A DNA stretch of 64,000 bases from Otis tarda. Lineage: Eukaryota > Chordata > Aves > Otidiformes > Otididae. The DNA is taken from NCBI GenBank assembly GCA_026413225.1, contig CM048554.1, positions 71,974,463 to 72,038,462 on the forward strand, given 5' to 3'. Made by a program: the position numbers and the translations under genes. The notes beneath the pieces were generated by a model. It saw only the letters and a program-made list of their open reading frames with translations, was not told the origin of the DNA and did no database searches. Positions 48,139-62,423 of the stretch are shown one piece after another (positions within the stretch are counted from its first letter, which is position 1; each line of letters starts with the position of its first letter).

Positions 48139-51100
48139 ATTTTAATAAAAGCACTTCAAAAGCCCACTTGCAGCTTCTTTTGCTTGTAAACAGAAAGCAG
48201 ATGCTAGAAGATTAGGATTAGGATAGGATGAACTTCAGCTGTGAAACATGCTCTGGGTTGAACTCAAGGGGTTTGAAAGTAGGTATGGAGGGCAGTTACT
48301 GGAAAGCTCAAGTACACATATTTTGGCATACAGCTCCACTAGATCAGAGGTCAGCCTGAAATTTCTGACATATCCAGACTCGGTATGCCTGGACTAAAAA
48401 TACAACACAAATAACCTTTTTGGCAATATGTTAGTCCTTGCAGATAAAGGTAAAGACAAAGGCAAGGATTCGAAAGCACAGACCACTGGATATTAGCTTT
48501 AGATACTGAGTTCCTGCTATGGAGGACACAAAGATGGCTTTAAGCCCGTATGACTTGTCTCCCCATCCTAGACTACAAGTTATTTCTTCTTACATGCTGT
48601 GTGAGAAGCCATGATGGAGAAATTGCATAGCCATCTTGTTGGTGGGGATATAAAACTGATTTGTATTCAGTGGGATTTTAAAAATGCCTGTATTTTGCAT
48701 CCCCAGCTGTCAGGGATCCATACTTGAACACCAACAACTAGCTGCAACCTGTTATTAGCTGCTTCATGAGGTACTTCACTATTTTACATAAAGGTGTTAG
48801 CAAGTGTGTTTTTTAATCCTAACTGACTATGCCTTGAGGGATGCCCTTTTGTTTCCTCTGGATCACTTCAGCACGGCACAAAATGGATAGACCAGACTAT
48901 ATTATCTTGGAAGCTTTTTAGCAATTCTGCTTTTTATATTTAAAAAAATAACAATCGTGGAGAAAGCAAATTTTACTTAAACTAACTTTGTAGTGATGTT
49001 AATTTGTTGCCATTTAATAAACCTGCAAAAACTGCATCCAACTTCCCTCTGAGGAAGAATTTGACTTTTTTACAGAATCCACAGTATCTTTGAAAGCTTT
49101 GGACATAGAACTCATGGTGATATATCTGTGTATGTTTTTGTTTTCCACAGCCACTATGCACGTTTTAGAGGGAAAGCACCATAACGGGGAAAGTTTAAAG
49201 TGTGTCAGAAGGATTAAAGAGTAGGAAGAGTTCTGCTTTTCATTAGCTGTTAATTGCTTTTTTTTCCAGGAACATCACCAGGTCTTCACGTGTCATCTGC
49301 CAGTATGATTTGATGCAATCATCCAGCTGTCCCACCGGCCACAAAGACAGCCACGAGCATCACCCCTGCATATGCTGAAGGATTCCCCCATGTGCTCCGA
49401 CAAGACTGTTTAGGCTTAGATCTCCCCCATGTGGCAATCAAATCCAAGTCAATAATTTCAAAGCATTTTCCAGTTCATTTTTTTTTTTCCCCATTTGCCG
49501 TTCAATTTTGTTCTCTGCACTTTCCCTCCTCCATTTCCTCTTTGCATGTGAACTTGGGTACCACTTGGCAGCAGTGGACTTGACCAAGCGGAAGCAAAAC
49601 TCAGGAGCGAAAAGCATCTAGTTTCCCAACCTGGGAACTAGCTCCCTAGTTTCCCACTGTCTCTCCTTCCCACCTTATGCCTGAATTTCTCACCCTGGAC
49701 AGCCAGCTGGCTTGCTCCACTGTATAACCAGAGTGCCAGACAGATTTGTGATTGCCTTGTGTCCTGCTGTGAGGAATCTGTGCGGCTTCCAGCAGCTAAA
49801 TGTGCCTTTTTTCTTGCTCTAGGAGCTGCCCAGCCAAAGCCAATTCACTTTCGCTTCAGTTTGTGGCTCCAGCTCTACCACATCCCCCTCCTCCTGGCCA
49901 TGCCACTCATTCCTCTCCCAGCGACATTCTGCCAGGGGCTCTTTTGCCTGATGATATTCTCTCCATGGCAGTGTCCTCTCCATCGGCAGCTCTCCAGCCT
50001 AGGAGAAGGGGCTTGGATGAAGCTAGGGTAAATCTAAGCAAAGGCCTGTGAAGCATTTGTCTTTGGAATCTGTGCACAGCTACTGCACAGAAACCTGGAT
50101 CCTGACAGCCTTATAACAATATCCTTAGAAACAAGTTAAGGCTCAGGCTGAATTGTTTTCTGCAGCACCTCTCTGCAGCACTGAAGTAGAAGGGCTGTTA
50201 GTAAGGCAAATATAGGAATATATACCATAGGTATATGAGAAATCTCTGGTTTTTGTCAATACTCTGTCAGACTGACTCAAAGCCCTTTGAAATCAATGGG
50301 TATTTTCCTCCTGTTAAAACGGCAGTGAATCCCGAAGTGTGATGGAAGGATGCAGGCTTAGTTCACTAAATACAAAATTTGTTGTTCACTGTACTGTGTT
50401 CCTCAGACTCTAGGTGAAATATTTGTATTTTATTGAACACAGAATTTCCAGGCACACTCTACTGCTATGTGTACCTGTAGGTTTTGGAGGTTTTTTTTTT
50501 ATCTTGACCTGTAAACCTCATCTGCTGAGATCCACTATTAATAAACAGCAAAAGAAACACATCCAAAACCAGCAGAAACAGCTATTCCTAAGAAATGAAA
50601 TGACAGAAGATAATTTTTCATTGCTACCCTCCTCACAACTGCAGTACCATACCAAACTGCAGACTCCTAGGAAGTGTGTAATTCCTCTCTTTGGCTAAAA
50701 AACTACTTGAGAATGATATTGTGCTTCATTTTCCTGACTATCTTTCACTTTCTACAGAAACATATTTCCTCTAAGAAAAAATATTTTAAAAATACCTAGA
50801 TTTGTACATCCCTCCAATCCCACATCCTTCTGTGCTAAACAGGACAACTGTAAACCATTCAGAAAGAAACATCGTCAGAAACTGTGTAGCTCAGATTAGC
50901 TAACGGGTGTCACACCGTAGAGTAAGCAACCAAAAAATAACTCATGTTTCTATATAATTGAATAATTTTACTATCTAGGCATATATGTGTATTAGCTTGT
51001 TTATGTAGTTTATTGAGAAACCAGATTACTTTGTGAATAAATCAATGATCTGACACTCTCAAGTCCTGGAACTGATTTTCAGCCTATTAATTTGTTTTGT

Positions 51101-51959
51101 GAATTGAAATGATTTTAGATGACCCTCTGTTTCTTACCCATTTAAAAGAGACAGCAACACTTGGTTACTGAATAAAGATGGGTTTAGAGAATAAAAATGG
51201 GAAATAGAGATATCATGCTCTGAGGAGAAGGCAGAGACCTACTTTGCAGAGAAATATTGTCTTAGTTACAATAACATTTCAGATTTCATCACTGACATGA
51301 AATGCATCTGCCAAAACTTACAGAGTAGTCAAATCTAATAGCTAAATGAGCCCCACAGACCTCACCATGGCTGCCCTGTTCTGAAATCTGGGTGTCTATA
51401 AATGCTTTTCCAACCAAAAGTATTCAATATGGAACAGACCAAGAAAAAATATGAAAACATAAAAAATGTGTCCTCTCTAGATATTATTTAGGACCTGTGG
51501 TGAAAATAGTTTATGCTAAATTACCGTTAATTTTCAGCATATAAAATGCTCACTTTAGGTGCCTGTCAATTTGAAGATAAACATACAAAGCAAAACCTAG
51601 ACAAACGTAATGAGATAACCTGTATAACAAGACGTGCTCAGTCTATCAAAACCTGCACTGGTTCTGAGTGAGTGGATGTTTCTGGTATTTATCTTGGAGA
51701 TGTTCCTTGGGGACCTGGTACTTGAATGCATTTGCCCAGCCAGGCTTAGCAGAAGAGCTAATGGCATCTGATGGCCACGATGCAGGAGCAGGGTGTGTGC
51801 CTCTCAGTTGTGTGCCACTGCAGAACCTCACCAGAAAACCACTGTAGTAGTAAGGTCTAGCTGACCACAGAAAATAAATGGTGAAATCAGTCTGACTTTG
51901 TTATTCATGCAGAAATTCTTTTACATTAAAAAAGAACAGAACCAAACATATCTGCAGTG

Positions 51960-51983
51960 TTTTTTTTTTTTTAAAAAAAAAAA
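51960..51983. repeat. T13-A11 homopolymer junction
   Basis: A run of 13 T is followed immediately by a run of 11 A, giving a self-complementary simple sequence. No flanking repeat body was identified. Confidence 0.9.
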
Positions 51984-54900
51984 TCTTACAGTAGTGCTAC
52001 ATACAATTGTGGATCACATTCATAAAACCCATTTGAATTTTAGTTCATATACAGTATTTTTGATCTGAGTGATTCAAAATCAGGCATTTTGGGAGTAAGT
52101 CAAGCATCACAAGATTTCTAAAACAAAGAACAACAACATAAAGGCATCTGATAACTTCAGATTTTTAAAAATCCAGAACGATCAATTGAGCCTCTCAAGA
52201 TCCACTCTCCACTATTTTTTATCCCCTACTTCTTATTATCTTTCTGTGCAAAACTTATCTTTCATGTATCCTTAAACCATTACGGCTAAAACCCTACTAT
52301 TTCCACTGAAGAGTCTTGTGCTTTTAAGTAAACCAGCTGAAAAGATAGGTGCAAAATAAACTTCTTGGTGGGGAGCAAACAGCGCATCTGGTTTCATCAT
52401 CTTGAATAGTGATAAGACAATGACAGCAGAACTAAAAAAGAAAGAAGAACTGTTCAGACAGCAGTAAATTCATGCCTATGTCTGGAGAGAGAGAATCATT
52501 CTTCAGTACACACATCATGAATTGAGAAGAAAAAGCAGGAAGAAAGGGCACAGCAGAATCGCTGTATCACTGCTCTGACATCGACTGACTGCTGCAGGGG
52601 GAATCTGCAGACAAATATTTCTGACTGTCACAGATGCCCACATCCACCTTACCACTGACAACATCCAAAGTGACAAAACCAGACAGATGTGAGCCTGCAG
52701 AAAAGCCCACACAGACAAAGAAACTCAGTGATTTGCTAATTTTGGTTTTTCACTCGGCTATCATGATAATGATCATGACCATTATTACAATGGTTATGAA
52801 AATGCAAATTCTCTTTTACTCGGTCCATTGAACTGGAAATAGTCTGCAGGAGCAGACTACTGGAGCTGCGGTGCTCCAACTCCATTTGTATTTCACAACA
52901 GCAGCCACAGACTGAATCTCTTGGTAGGTAATAGGAAGCCTAGCTCACAGCCTGTGGCAACCTAACTGTGCTTTTTAAGTCTTCAAAAGGAATTTTTTGT
53001 TATACGAGTAACAGAAAATTCAGAACGGTCATGTTTCATATATTCAGTGATAAAGCATGGAATGGAATTACTACCTTTTCCCCTAGCTCCTGTAGAAGTT
53101 CTCCACATTTTGACAAAAATGAATAAAGAAATTAGATCTATTAATTTAAATTTTACATCTTAGAGAGAACTGATCTCCTCAAAATCGCACTGATGAGGAG
53201 GGACAAAAATGTATAGATCAGGTGGAATTAATTTAGTTTCGTATTTCTGTTGATATCTTCCATGCTCTCCAGACAGGCAGTTCCCACCAACGTCTTACTC
53301 CAATCAGTGGGTCTGTGCAGTCTGATGATCCTCTCTGTTTTCCAAACTAATTCAGTTTGTAGCATACGTTGCGGAGTCAATCAAAGATAAGGCCAAGAAG
53401 GGCTCCTGCACCGACATATGTCTTTTCCCCCTGGGTAATTTCACACACGAGTACCTAAGTGGGCTGAGCTAAGGGAGTTAAAACTGAATTTCTATCATTA
53501 TCTTTTATAAAGCAAACAGACATTTCTGCTCAGTTTGATGAACTGACTTAGCTTCTTTTCACACTGTTTTCTATTTCCACCTCCAATATAGCAAATGAAG
53601 CTCACTGTGACCAAGTGCAGAAGTTGCGCTGTGGGATGCACATGCCCTCTCTCCAGCCAGCAGCAGTACCAGGAAGGGTGAGGGCTCTGAGAGCTATGAA
53701 TTCACACAGTGCTTTCACTTGCATAGCTGGATATTACAGACATATTACTTTATTAACAGGAACAGGAGCCAGCATCCTAGTCATATCTCATAATGCTCTC
53801 TCGTGACTCCCTCGGCTCAGACCCACAAGGATCTGACCAAATTTGTCTTAGGCTAGGACTGTGACTCAAACTGTTGCTGACTATTTTTGTCCCAGTCAGC
53901 GAAGAAGATATGTTTCCTCCTACCAGGGAGGAAGGGATGCTCCCTTTGGGATTCAGGGACTGCCTTGCTTTTTATTGGGAGAATGATCTGCTGGTTCAGC
54001 CTCCATGACTGCTGTCTGTCTTCAGGGGTGAGAGATAAAGACCTGACCTTTGGATGATCACTGATCCCAGATGAGAATTATGGGCAGAATATTTCCTAGG
54101 GATACATAGACATCTCTCCAAATGGACTGCAGAACTAAGCTCTAGGCAGGTGATGATGCATCTTTGTTATCAACAGAAATTGAGGTGGCCACTAGCAGTG
54201 AACCACAGTATTTTGTAAAACCCAAATGGCACCAAACACGAGAAGGGCTGCTGTGAGTTTTCCAGATTGCATCTGAACAGATAAAACTCGTCCACCTGAA
54301 CCTTCATAAGTCCTGCCACATCTCCCAGATCTTTAATCTAGAGATCCCTAAAGAGACCCAAACCACTGAGACACGGTTTAGCATGCCTTCTCAGCTCTCC
54401 AACTGCAGAAGCTTGAATGCCTTAGCAGAAGTGCTGGTTCTCTTGCTGAGAAGGGTACCAAGGGGTGCTGGACAGCTTCAGTAACAGTGATAGCTTCTGG
54501 GCAGGAAGCCTGTCCACTACCAGCAGGATTGCATTATCTTCACACTTAAATGATCTCCAGCTATTTCTGAGGCAAACTGTGATGATATAGACTAAAATGA
54601 TGACTTAAGGTCCTATCTGCCCTCTGAACTCAGCAAACTCGGGATGCAAAGTGAAATTTGTAGCTACTTCTTCCACATATTTTTAATTTTCTTTCCTGCC
54701 AATTGGCAGTCACATAAGAAGTTTTTCACCGGATGAAGGAGGCTTGACCTGCAGGGTATGTCTCAACACATCATTTTTGCTCATGCCAGCCAGAACCCAA
54801 AGCAAGAAGCATCTGGCTTGCTTCAATGACAGTGAAAACGTGACATCAGCCTCATTGCCACTTGGTGAAAACAAAGAAGCCAAAGGAAGTTTTTCCTCTG

Positions 54901-55419
54901 TCATTTCATGCATGAGAGAAAGGCCTTACTCCTCAATTCTTGCTGCCTGCTTGCATCCTCAATGTGCTCTAACGCAGATGAAATGCTGCCCGTTACCATG
55001 GCTTATACTGAATCGCAAATGTTGCATAAAAATTGTGATGTGAAGTAATCATAGGACATAATTTCTGTATTTTCCAGTTGATTCTTAAAGATACTGTTCT
55101 AGTGCTTGAATGTTTTACTGTAGGTAAAACACAGTGGTCCACGCCTTCTGTCATATAGTAGTGCCCTCTTATTCAGTTCTTGCATGGTACTTGCTGGTGG
55201 GCACAGTTTAACTGGTAAGAAAGTGGTGAGTGGGAAAGTCCTACGCTCTTAGATGCTGAGGTCATCTATATGTGAGAAAAATGAGGAGGGAGTTACCGGA
55301 AAACTGTCACCACAAATTCTGTTAAAATTTGGGAAACTTCATAGTTTTCCTGGAATTCATTGGTGGAATAGAACACACTTACGGAGAAAATTGATAGCAT
55401 TTGGAAAAAAATCTTCAAG

Positions 55420-55456
55420 GTATTTGCCTTACAGTAGGCAGCTGTAAGGCAAATAC
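55420..55456. repeat. Perfect 15-bp stem, 7-nt loop hairpin
   Basis: GTATTTGCCTTACAG (55420-55434) and its exact reverse complement (55442-55456) are separated by 7 bases (taggcag). There is no mismatch and the symmetry ends abruptly. It has a mixed base composition, unlike the AT palindromes elsewhere in the window. Confidence 0.97.
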
Positions 55457-57189
55457 TAGTTTCGCAGAAACCTGCGTATTTCATGCTTCTTAAATGGTAC
55501 CTTTAGAAAAATTTCATAGTAGACTGTCCTTTCTAAATATATGCCTGTTAGGGCAAAATGTTTGTGTGAAATGGCCTGTCTTCCTTTCCTGGGTGCCAGG
55601 AGAAATGGGAAAGCTGCTTTCTCTTCTGTTTCCCTTTTTTGCCTCCTTTATCAGATGTGGAGAAAAAATGAGCCTGTGTTCAGTACCCCTGCGGTACCAG
55701 CAGTCTGTTTAATTAAAAAGTGGAAGGTAGAATGAGTCCTGCAATCTGTTTTAATCTTATCTACATAGGATAGAGATTTTTATGTGAAGTTAAAACACTT
55801 ATATTACACTGATCTAATTTCCTGTGAGCATCCTTACTGTGGGATAAGAGGGCTTCATTTATGATTATTTTATACCAATCACTTGGCAAGACAATGGTAA
55901 AGCAGCTATCCTTTTAAACGTCCTTAGTACTAAAAGGAGGAGCACAACAGAACCACTTATTAAAATAAAAACAATTCTCCCTCCCCACTTTTACCTTTTA
56001 ATATTCTTTGCTGGTTTGCTCTATCAGCTGTACCTTTCTGGTTTTGAGTGTCAGTACTTAATATAGCAGCAGCTGTCTGCTGTACTTAATTCTGCATTAC
56101 TGTGTATGAGGCTAATTGTGTTCAATGTGTTCAAAATCAAGGTTACAATAACTAATTCATCTTGGACCCTTTGTTTTATTTTTTTTTCTGAATCTAACAA
56201 TATATTCCTGCAGTAATGCTCTCCCAGAATGGTGTCCTTTTATCCCAGCCATACAAAGAGGGAGCACTCCTACACTGAGAAACAAGGAATAAGCCACTGC
56301 AGTTACCTTTACCACGAGTGACTATATAAGTTGTCAGAGGGAGCATGATGTGGCTGTTTTGCATTGGGGTTCTCCACGATGTGGTGTGCTTGCTGCAGGC
56401 AATGTGATGCCAAACTTCAAGAGCTCCAAGCGCTCTCAACCGAGTCAAGTCACAAGACAGGCACATGAGGGAATCCGAACAGAGAGCACATCCTAAACCA
56501 TCAAATCCAATCCCCCATTACAGCGTACAGCCAGATCACATATTCCATAAGGAAAACACACCCTGTCCTCCTGTAAGCATTATAAGGGTTTTTGTTCACT
56601 TCATCCTAATCTATTTGAAGTCTGTTCTGAAACCTAGCTACTACAATAACCAAAAAATCCCCCTAATTTCTACTCCAAATTTACGCATTCTCAGTTTCCA
56701 CTCATATGTTATTATGTCTTTAGCTCAAATAATTCTTCTTTCTTCCCTGTGAATTTACAGATTAATTTCTACATGTTGAGGTATCATAGTCCCTCCCAGA
56801 CCATCAGAAATCAAAGCTATCCTACATACAGGAAACATTTTTTAGTGATTTGATGACATGCACATGATTTGCACATTCAGTACATTGTTAGTGAACACAC
56901 ACTTACTCTGTAAAGGCTTTGGAGCAGGTAAGAGAAAAAGCTCTGTTTGGCCCTCTTGGGCTGACCAAAAATCTCTGTAGCTCCAGCTACCAAAGTGCTG
57001 TCTTGAGATGTGATGTCCTATGGCATTAGCACTTCTCCATCAATACTAGAAATAACCAGACTGACCCATTTGGGAACTGCTTTGTCACAATAGTGCTCAA
57101 ATTCCTCCCATCTGTTGCCACAGACATTACCTTGCACTTTGTGCTTCGTAGCATTTCTCAATGTCATCCACTTCTTGTTGCCTGGTATT

Positions 57190-57680
57190 TTAATCCCTCT
57201 TCCTACTGATGCTGCCAAAGCTATTACCACAGTCAGTACACAAGACCGGTCTTCAGACCAACTCTTCAGGATCTCCATCAGTGAGCTCCTTCTGGCAAGC
57301 TGTTTCTCTCTCAGCACGTTGCCTTGTCCTTTATCCTCATTAGCCAGTTTCTTACCCAGCTTTCAATCTTTACAGGGCTAATCCCATTCCTTAGCTTAAC
57401 TGAGATTTCTTACACTGCATTATACAAAAGCCTTACAGATCAGATCTACCATTTGAATTTTTTTCTAAAAATATGTTAAATTACCAGATAAAGATCAGAT
57501 TTAGATTGGATGATTTACCTTTCGTGAATGAGGTTGCATTTAATCCAATTTTTCATTTATCTCCATGTCCCTAATTATTCCTCCCTGGTGTCTACTTCTG
57601 ACTTTAGATTTTTGCCTACTTCATATACAATTCTTCCAATCGTCTATATTCCCAAGCTTGAAAGTATTCAGCTTATTGTG
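57190..57680 (-). mobile_element. Old CR1-type LINE reverse-transcriptase fragment
   Basis: On the minus strand, in order from high coordinate: IIRDMEINEKLD (CR1 ISRHMEDKEVIR); SFTKGKSSNLNLIFIW (GFTKGKSCLTNLIAFYD); VDLICKAFV (VYLDFSKAFD, motif A); SWVRNWLMR (RWIRNWLDGR); and GDPEELV*RPVLC (GVPQGSVLGPVLF, motif B region). The order and spacing fit CR1 RT, with frame changes between some blocks and internal stops. Its divergence resembles that of the copy at 14290-15812. Beyond motif B the similarity fades, and the F-ADD motif C was not found. It lies in the sense orientation within the SLC35F1 intron. Confidence 0.68.
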
Positions 57681-59159
57681 TTCTGTTTCTACTTCTGACG
57701 TAGTAATTTCCATTTCTGTTCGGTATTGTGCATTGTCATCATATTTAATTTTCATCCTTACTGAATGAGACAGAACGTCCCGACTTCGTTTTGGTGCCAA
57801 ACTAAAGGTTGTTTAACTTTGGCCTCTGCTGTCTTTGCATAGCAAAACTATTTCTTCTCTTCATATACAATAACTTTTTACTGTCTGTTTCACTTTCTTC
57901 TTCATTGCTGAGCTTGGTTTGTCTTTTACAGCAATTAGACTTCAGTCCTTTTCTGTTTTACCTGCACAGTATCCGTTCTCTTTTGTGATTATTCTTTGTT
58001 CCTTGTTTTCTCTCTCTTTACGTCTAACATTTCTTTTTAAAAAGGATGGTTTGTCCAGTTGCACCTGGAGCTCTCCCCTACAAGTTCTCCTTCTGTACTT
58101 AAGATACAAAATCTAGATTACTCTAAGTCAAAATTACTTCAAAACTCCTTCAGACCGGTTATGACCCTTTCAAATACCTGAAAGAGCAGATACTCTTGCT
58201 TACTAAACTTAACACATTCAGGGGGTGGGAATAACTCCAGAAGTTTACTCCAGCTAATTAAGATAAGTTGCTTAGCAGCAGTGCTGATGACAAGCATCTC
58301 TCCCGTATTGTGTGTTTGAAAGCTTCCAGTTTAGTTGGAAGGAAGGGTTTAGACAAGAATAAGATGCTTTTTGAAGAATTCCTAGCAGTTAATAAAATAC
58401 CCTACTGCTTAGATCGAAAGCATGTAGAAGTGTTGTCTTCTGACTGATGTTATGTCTGCCTGTTGACCTATTCCTTCATTTTGGTAGGAAATAGAAGGTA
58501 ATTGGGATGCTTTGCCCCTCTATGGTATATTTAAGTGATCTCCAAACAACTTCTTCCTTTTATTGAAACACAAACCTAGTTCAAACAAGGTAATGTGAAA
58601 TGACTGTTATTTGGCTCCAAATACTCAAAGCCCATTGTTACGATACTTGGCTTTTTGCATTAATAATATCCAATTATTAACTCCAAATGAAAATGATGGA
58701 TGGATGGAGGCCTTATGCTAAACGTAAGGATACCAATGCATGTTCCACCAGTACAATGCTGTTGCCTCCCTTCAGCTGCTATAGTGCCTCATGTGTCTGG
58801 AGTGTTGTTGAGCCTGCGGGCAGAGGTGGGGACAGAAGAGACCAGTGGGATCATCTCTTCTGACTGTGGACAGCAGCGACTTCAAATTACATGCAAAATG
58901 AAACAGCATCCTGAAATACACACCCCTCCAATTCCCTAACCATTTCTCAGTAGCTCCCTAAAGACTGCTCCCCCTTACCTACCCCTGCTAAGAAAGCAAT
59001 GAAGACTTGGGGATGATGGACTCAGCATTCTGCAAGATGTTGAAAATTCAGGTCCCGTGACAGTGATGTGAATTACCTTCTTCAAGTAGCCAAAGTACAT
59101 TCCTGCTTATTTACCCATGGTCAACTCATTCTCCAAAGACAATTCTTTGTTCAAAACAT

Positions 59160-59457
59160 GAGGCTGTAGGGAGGCGGGTGTTGGTCTCTTCTCCCAAGTA
59201 ACGTGACAGGATGAGAGGAAATGGCCTCAAGTTGTGGCAGAGGAGATTTAGATTGGATATTAGGGAAAATTTCTTTACTGAAAGAGTGGTCAGGCTGCCC
59301 AAGGAGGTGCTGGAGTCACCATCCCTGGAGGTGTTAAAAAAATGTGTAGATTTGGCACTTCGGGACACGGTTTAGTGAATATGGTGGTGTTAGGTTGATA
59401 GTTGGACTTGATGATCTTAGAGGTCTTTTCCAACCTTAAAGATTCTATGACTCTATT
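59160..59457 (+). mobile_element. CR1 LINE 3' end (second 3' type)
   Basis: It begins GGCGGGTGTTGGTCTCTTCT and runs through GAGGAAATGGCCTCAAGTTG and GTGGTCAGGCTGCCCAAGGA to GTTGATAGTTGGACTTGATG, ATCTTAGAGGTCTTTTCCAA and the tail GATTCTATGACTCTAT. The 'cttgatgatcttagaggtctttt' 3'UTR marks a different CR1 subfamily from the copies at 21755, 33061 and 62424. It is 5'-truncated, with several gaps in the ORF2 end. Confidence 0.95.
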
Positions 59458-62423
59458 TTATAATAACTGAAAACAACACCAACCCTCAGCATAACACCAT
59501 CTATATAGGGAAATGCCCATGTTGGAAACTTATAATCCTATGTTTCCTCTTAATTTTGTATAAAAAATTAGAGGAAATTCATAGCTTCCATGCTAGGACT
59601 TAAAACCTTTGTTCATTATTTTGTTTGAAAAAATAACAACTTTCAGTAAAAGGTAAGCAAACCACCTTCCCAGTGCCTTGTAGGTCAGAGCTCTTAAGTG
59701 GTTTGTTGCAAGCGAGTCTGACCATCAATTTAAGCAGATTACACAGGTAGATACACTATCTCTTTTCTTTCTCTGGGGACTGTCTGTGAACAGGTTGATT
59801 TTACACATCTGTTTACTACAGTTAAATTTTACATTCTTTTTTCATTCAATGTATTCTTTTGAGTGGTCAACACCCATTAAGCAATTTGCTATCCAATATG
59901 ACCAAACACAGACCTCAGTCACATAGTGGTGTTTTTTCCCCCTGACTGGTTGGATTGCCAGTATAAACTACTTCTTACTTCAGTCTGAAATTGGTTCTAT
60001 TTACTGATTACATGAGTTTCAACTGGCCTCAAACATCTTTTATACAAATGAAAATGTACTTCCATACCTACCTTACGCACGTATTTGAAAAGAGTTTGAA
60101 TGTGTCAAATTGAAAAGCTCTTTTGAAATTGCAAACAAATCTTTTAACACTTTAACACTTACACTACGCAGGAAGATGTGATACCAAGACATAAAAAGAT
60201 TTGATTCAAAAGTTACAGACAATAAAAAGGGAGGAGAAATGGAGAAACAGAAGAAATATTATGACCATCTAAGCATTATACAAAAAAACAAAAATCATAC
60301 TACAATTTGACAACCCGGTGTGGAGTAGCAAGGCGCAGAACAGTGGTTGTCAATAAACCCTGTTAACCAGGCATTCACTAAGAATATTAAGAAATCTAAA
60401 TTATGTAATTAAGAGAACATAAACCCATGCATACGCAGGTAGAGCAGCTCCTGGTTGTTCTCTTGCTGTAATTATAAACTAGTTCCTGGCTAGGAAACCA
60501 AACTGTTGTTCTGTAATTAAAGAAAAGAAAACTGAGATGAGGAGTAGAAACTGAAGCTCTTTCAAGAACAGAAATTCTGCATTTGCTCCTCTTATAAACA
60601 CCTAAAGCTGTTGTTTCTAAAGCAAAGTGTGCTTGCTGGAAACTCTGGCACCTGCTGACTGTAGCTGCCAGGATTATCTCCACAGCAGACGCCTGGAAGC
60701 CTTGAAAGACCCTTCTTGGGTTCCGGGTTGCCTAACACAGAACTGAGATTTGTTCTCTGGCTTCCAGAATACACGAGCTGTGTAACTTGTGTTTTCTCGC
60801 ATCTGAGATCTTCTAGTCCTAGAATACCTGACTGAAAACATTGGAAACTGTGTGCTGCTGCAACCTCTTAGATGGGCAGGCAAAACAACAGGGTCTGAGA
60901 AACGGCAGCCTGTGTTTCCTTGGGAGCATACTGAAAACACGATGTTTTCACTTGGCATTTCTGTTTTGATAATTAGGCATTTCCAACAAAAATGTATTTT
61001 GCTGGAAAACTCCTAACCAGTTCTGTTGTGAGCAGTCTTCTGAGACCAAAGATAAAAATGAAAAAATCCCAAGCTAAAAGCCCTGAAAACAACTACAAAA
61101 CTTGACATTTATGATGAACTAGTGTCTGAAAAAATATTATTGAAATTTAAGCTTTCATTTAAACTTCTGCAATACGAATGCCACTTCTTTTATACTCTTT
61201 TTTCAAGGCTCCAGAACAGTGAGTATCCATGTTTCACTATTCAAGCTTTGCAACTAATGAATCTATTGCAAGATAACACCATGAAAGGAAGAGCTATCCT
61301 TTTAACAACGGAGTATTTTCTGAAAGCTGCCATATCTGTGCTGTGTTGTTAAAAATCTACTGTCAGACTGTGCAACATCTTGGTAGGAGTCATTTCATTT
61401 TCCAGCTTCTACTCTTTTTTGTCACTTCACTTCATTGATTTTGTTGGATGGCATCCTGCACCTTCAGACAAAGGGGGAGTGGATGTGGCCCTTTCTGTCA
61501 CAGGAATATACATTCAAGTGTGACCAAAGACACACCTAACTCCTTTCCACCTCAAGGCAGCTCTTCAAACATAGACACGTAGCTATTTTCTAATTGATTA
61601 TAATTTGGAGGAGGAAATCCAATAAATAAATAAATACATAAATTTAAAGGCATGTGAAAAAGAAGCTTTTAAAATGCCACTTAGACGAAAGGCATGCAGA
61701 CAGTACAGCTTCATGGGAACAGAGCTGTTGAGAGGGAGTCCCACGGTAAGAAATTTAGTACTCTGGAAGAGAAAAGGAAACATGCACATAGGTTTCTGCA
61801 CATTACCGATAGCATAAAGAATTAACTGGTAATATGATTTATCCTCATTATTATCAAAGGCTCAGAAGCCCTCACCAGGATAAATGCCCTGTGAGATTAA
61901 ATTTCATTCAAACAGAGTGCTTATGGGTCAAGCAGCTTGCATATCCAATTTCATCAGGAAAATATCTCAAAGTATGTGACTGAGGAAGTAATAACGTAAA
62001 AAAACCCAGTTGTTTAGCCTGCACTGCCTCCTCCACTAGAAATAATGATGCACCACTGACAACACCACTGTCAAAGTTTAAAACATGTCGGTGTTAGTCT
62101 CCTAACAAATGCAAGCAAAGAAAAGGATCTTACTGATTTCAGCTTATACTTGCAGGTAAGTTTAAAAAAAAAAAAAGTGAGAACATAATTTGAAATATTT
62201 TCTCAGCTTGCTCAGATGATTGGGAAAAGTCTCTCAGGTGTTTATGGTCAATTGCCAAGTAAAAAATCAAACGAATAAACAAACAATCCTCCTCCAAACC
62301 AAACCAATTCTACCTCCTGCTCCTAAACAACAGACATCATATCCATCCTTCATGAAAAAAAAGCCAGGACTGTCTGAAGCATATGGAGTCACAATAAGGC
62401 ATGGTCTTTATCCCCACAGCAAC

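Noticed and set aside
48211-48230. Telomere-like ATTAGGATTAGGATAGG
   Set aside because: There are fewer than three imperfect units, so chance is enough.
54510-54640. Possible CR1/L2 3'-end remnant (gactaaaatgatgacttaaggtcctatctgccc, abbreviated here as a 'gatgac...aggtcc' word)
   Set aside because: Only one short word resembles the 'gatgacctc...aggtccc' signature, and nothing upstream aligns.
57018-57317. 99-codon frame, minus strand, considered as a novel exon because a GTAAGT donor-like site lies further downstream (near 56910)
   Set aside because: Its first part aligns with CR1 reverse transcriptase only after frame changes, and a stop separates it from the donor-like site. It is better explained as LINE relic plus chance.
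59126-59368. 80-codon frame, minus strand
   Set aside because: It is antisense to the CR1 3' end at 59160-59457.
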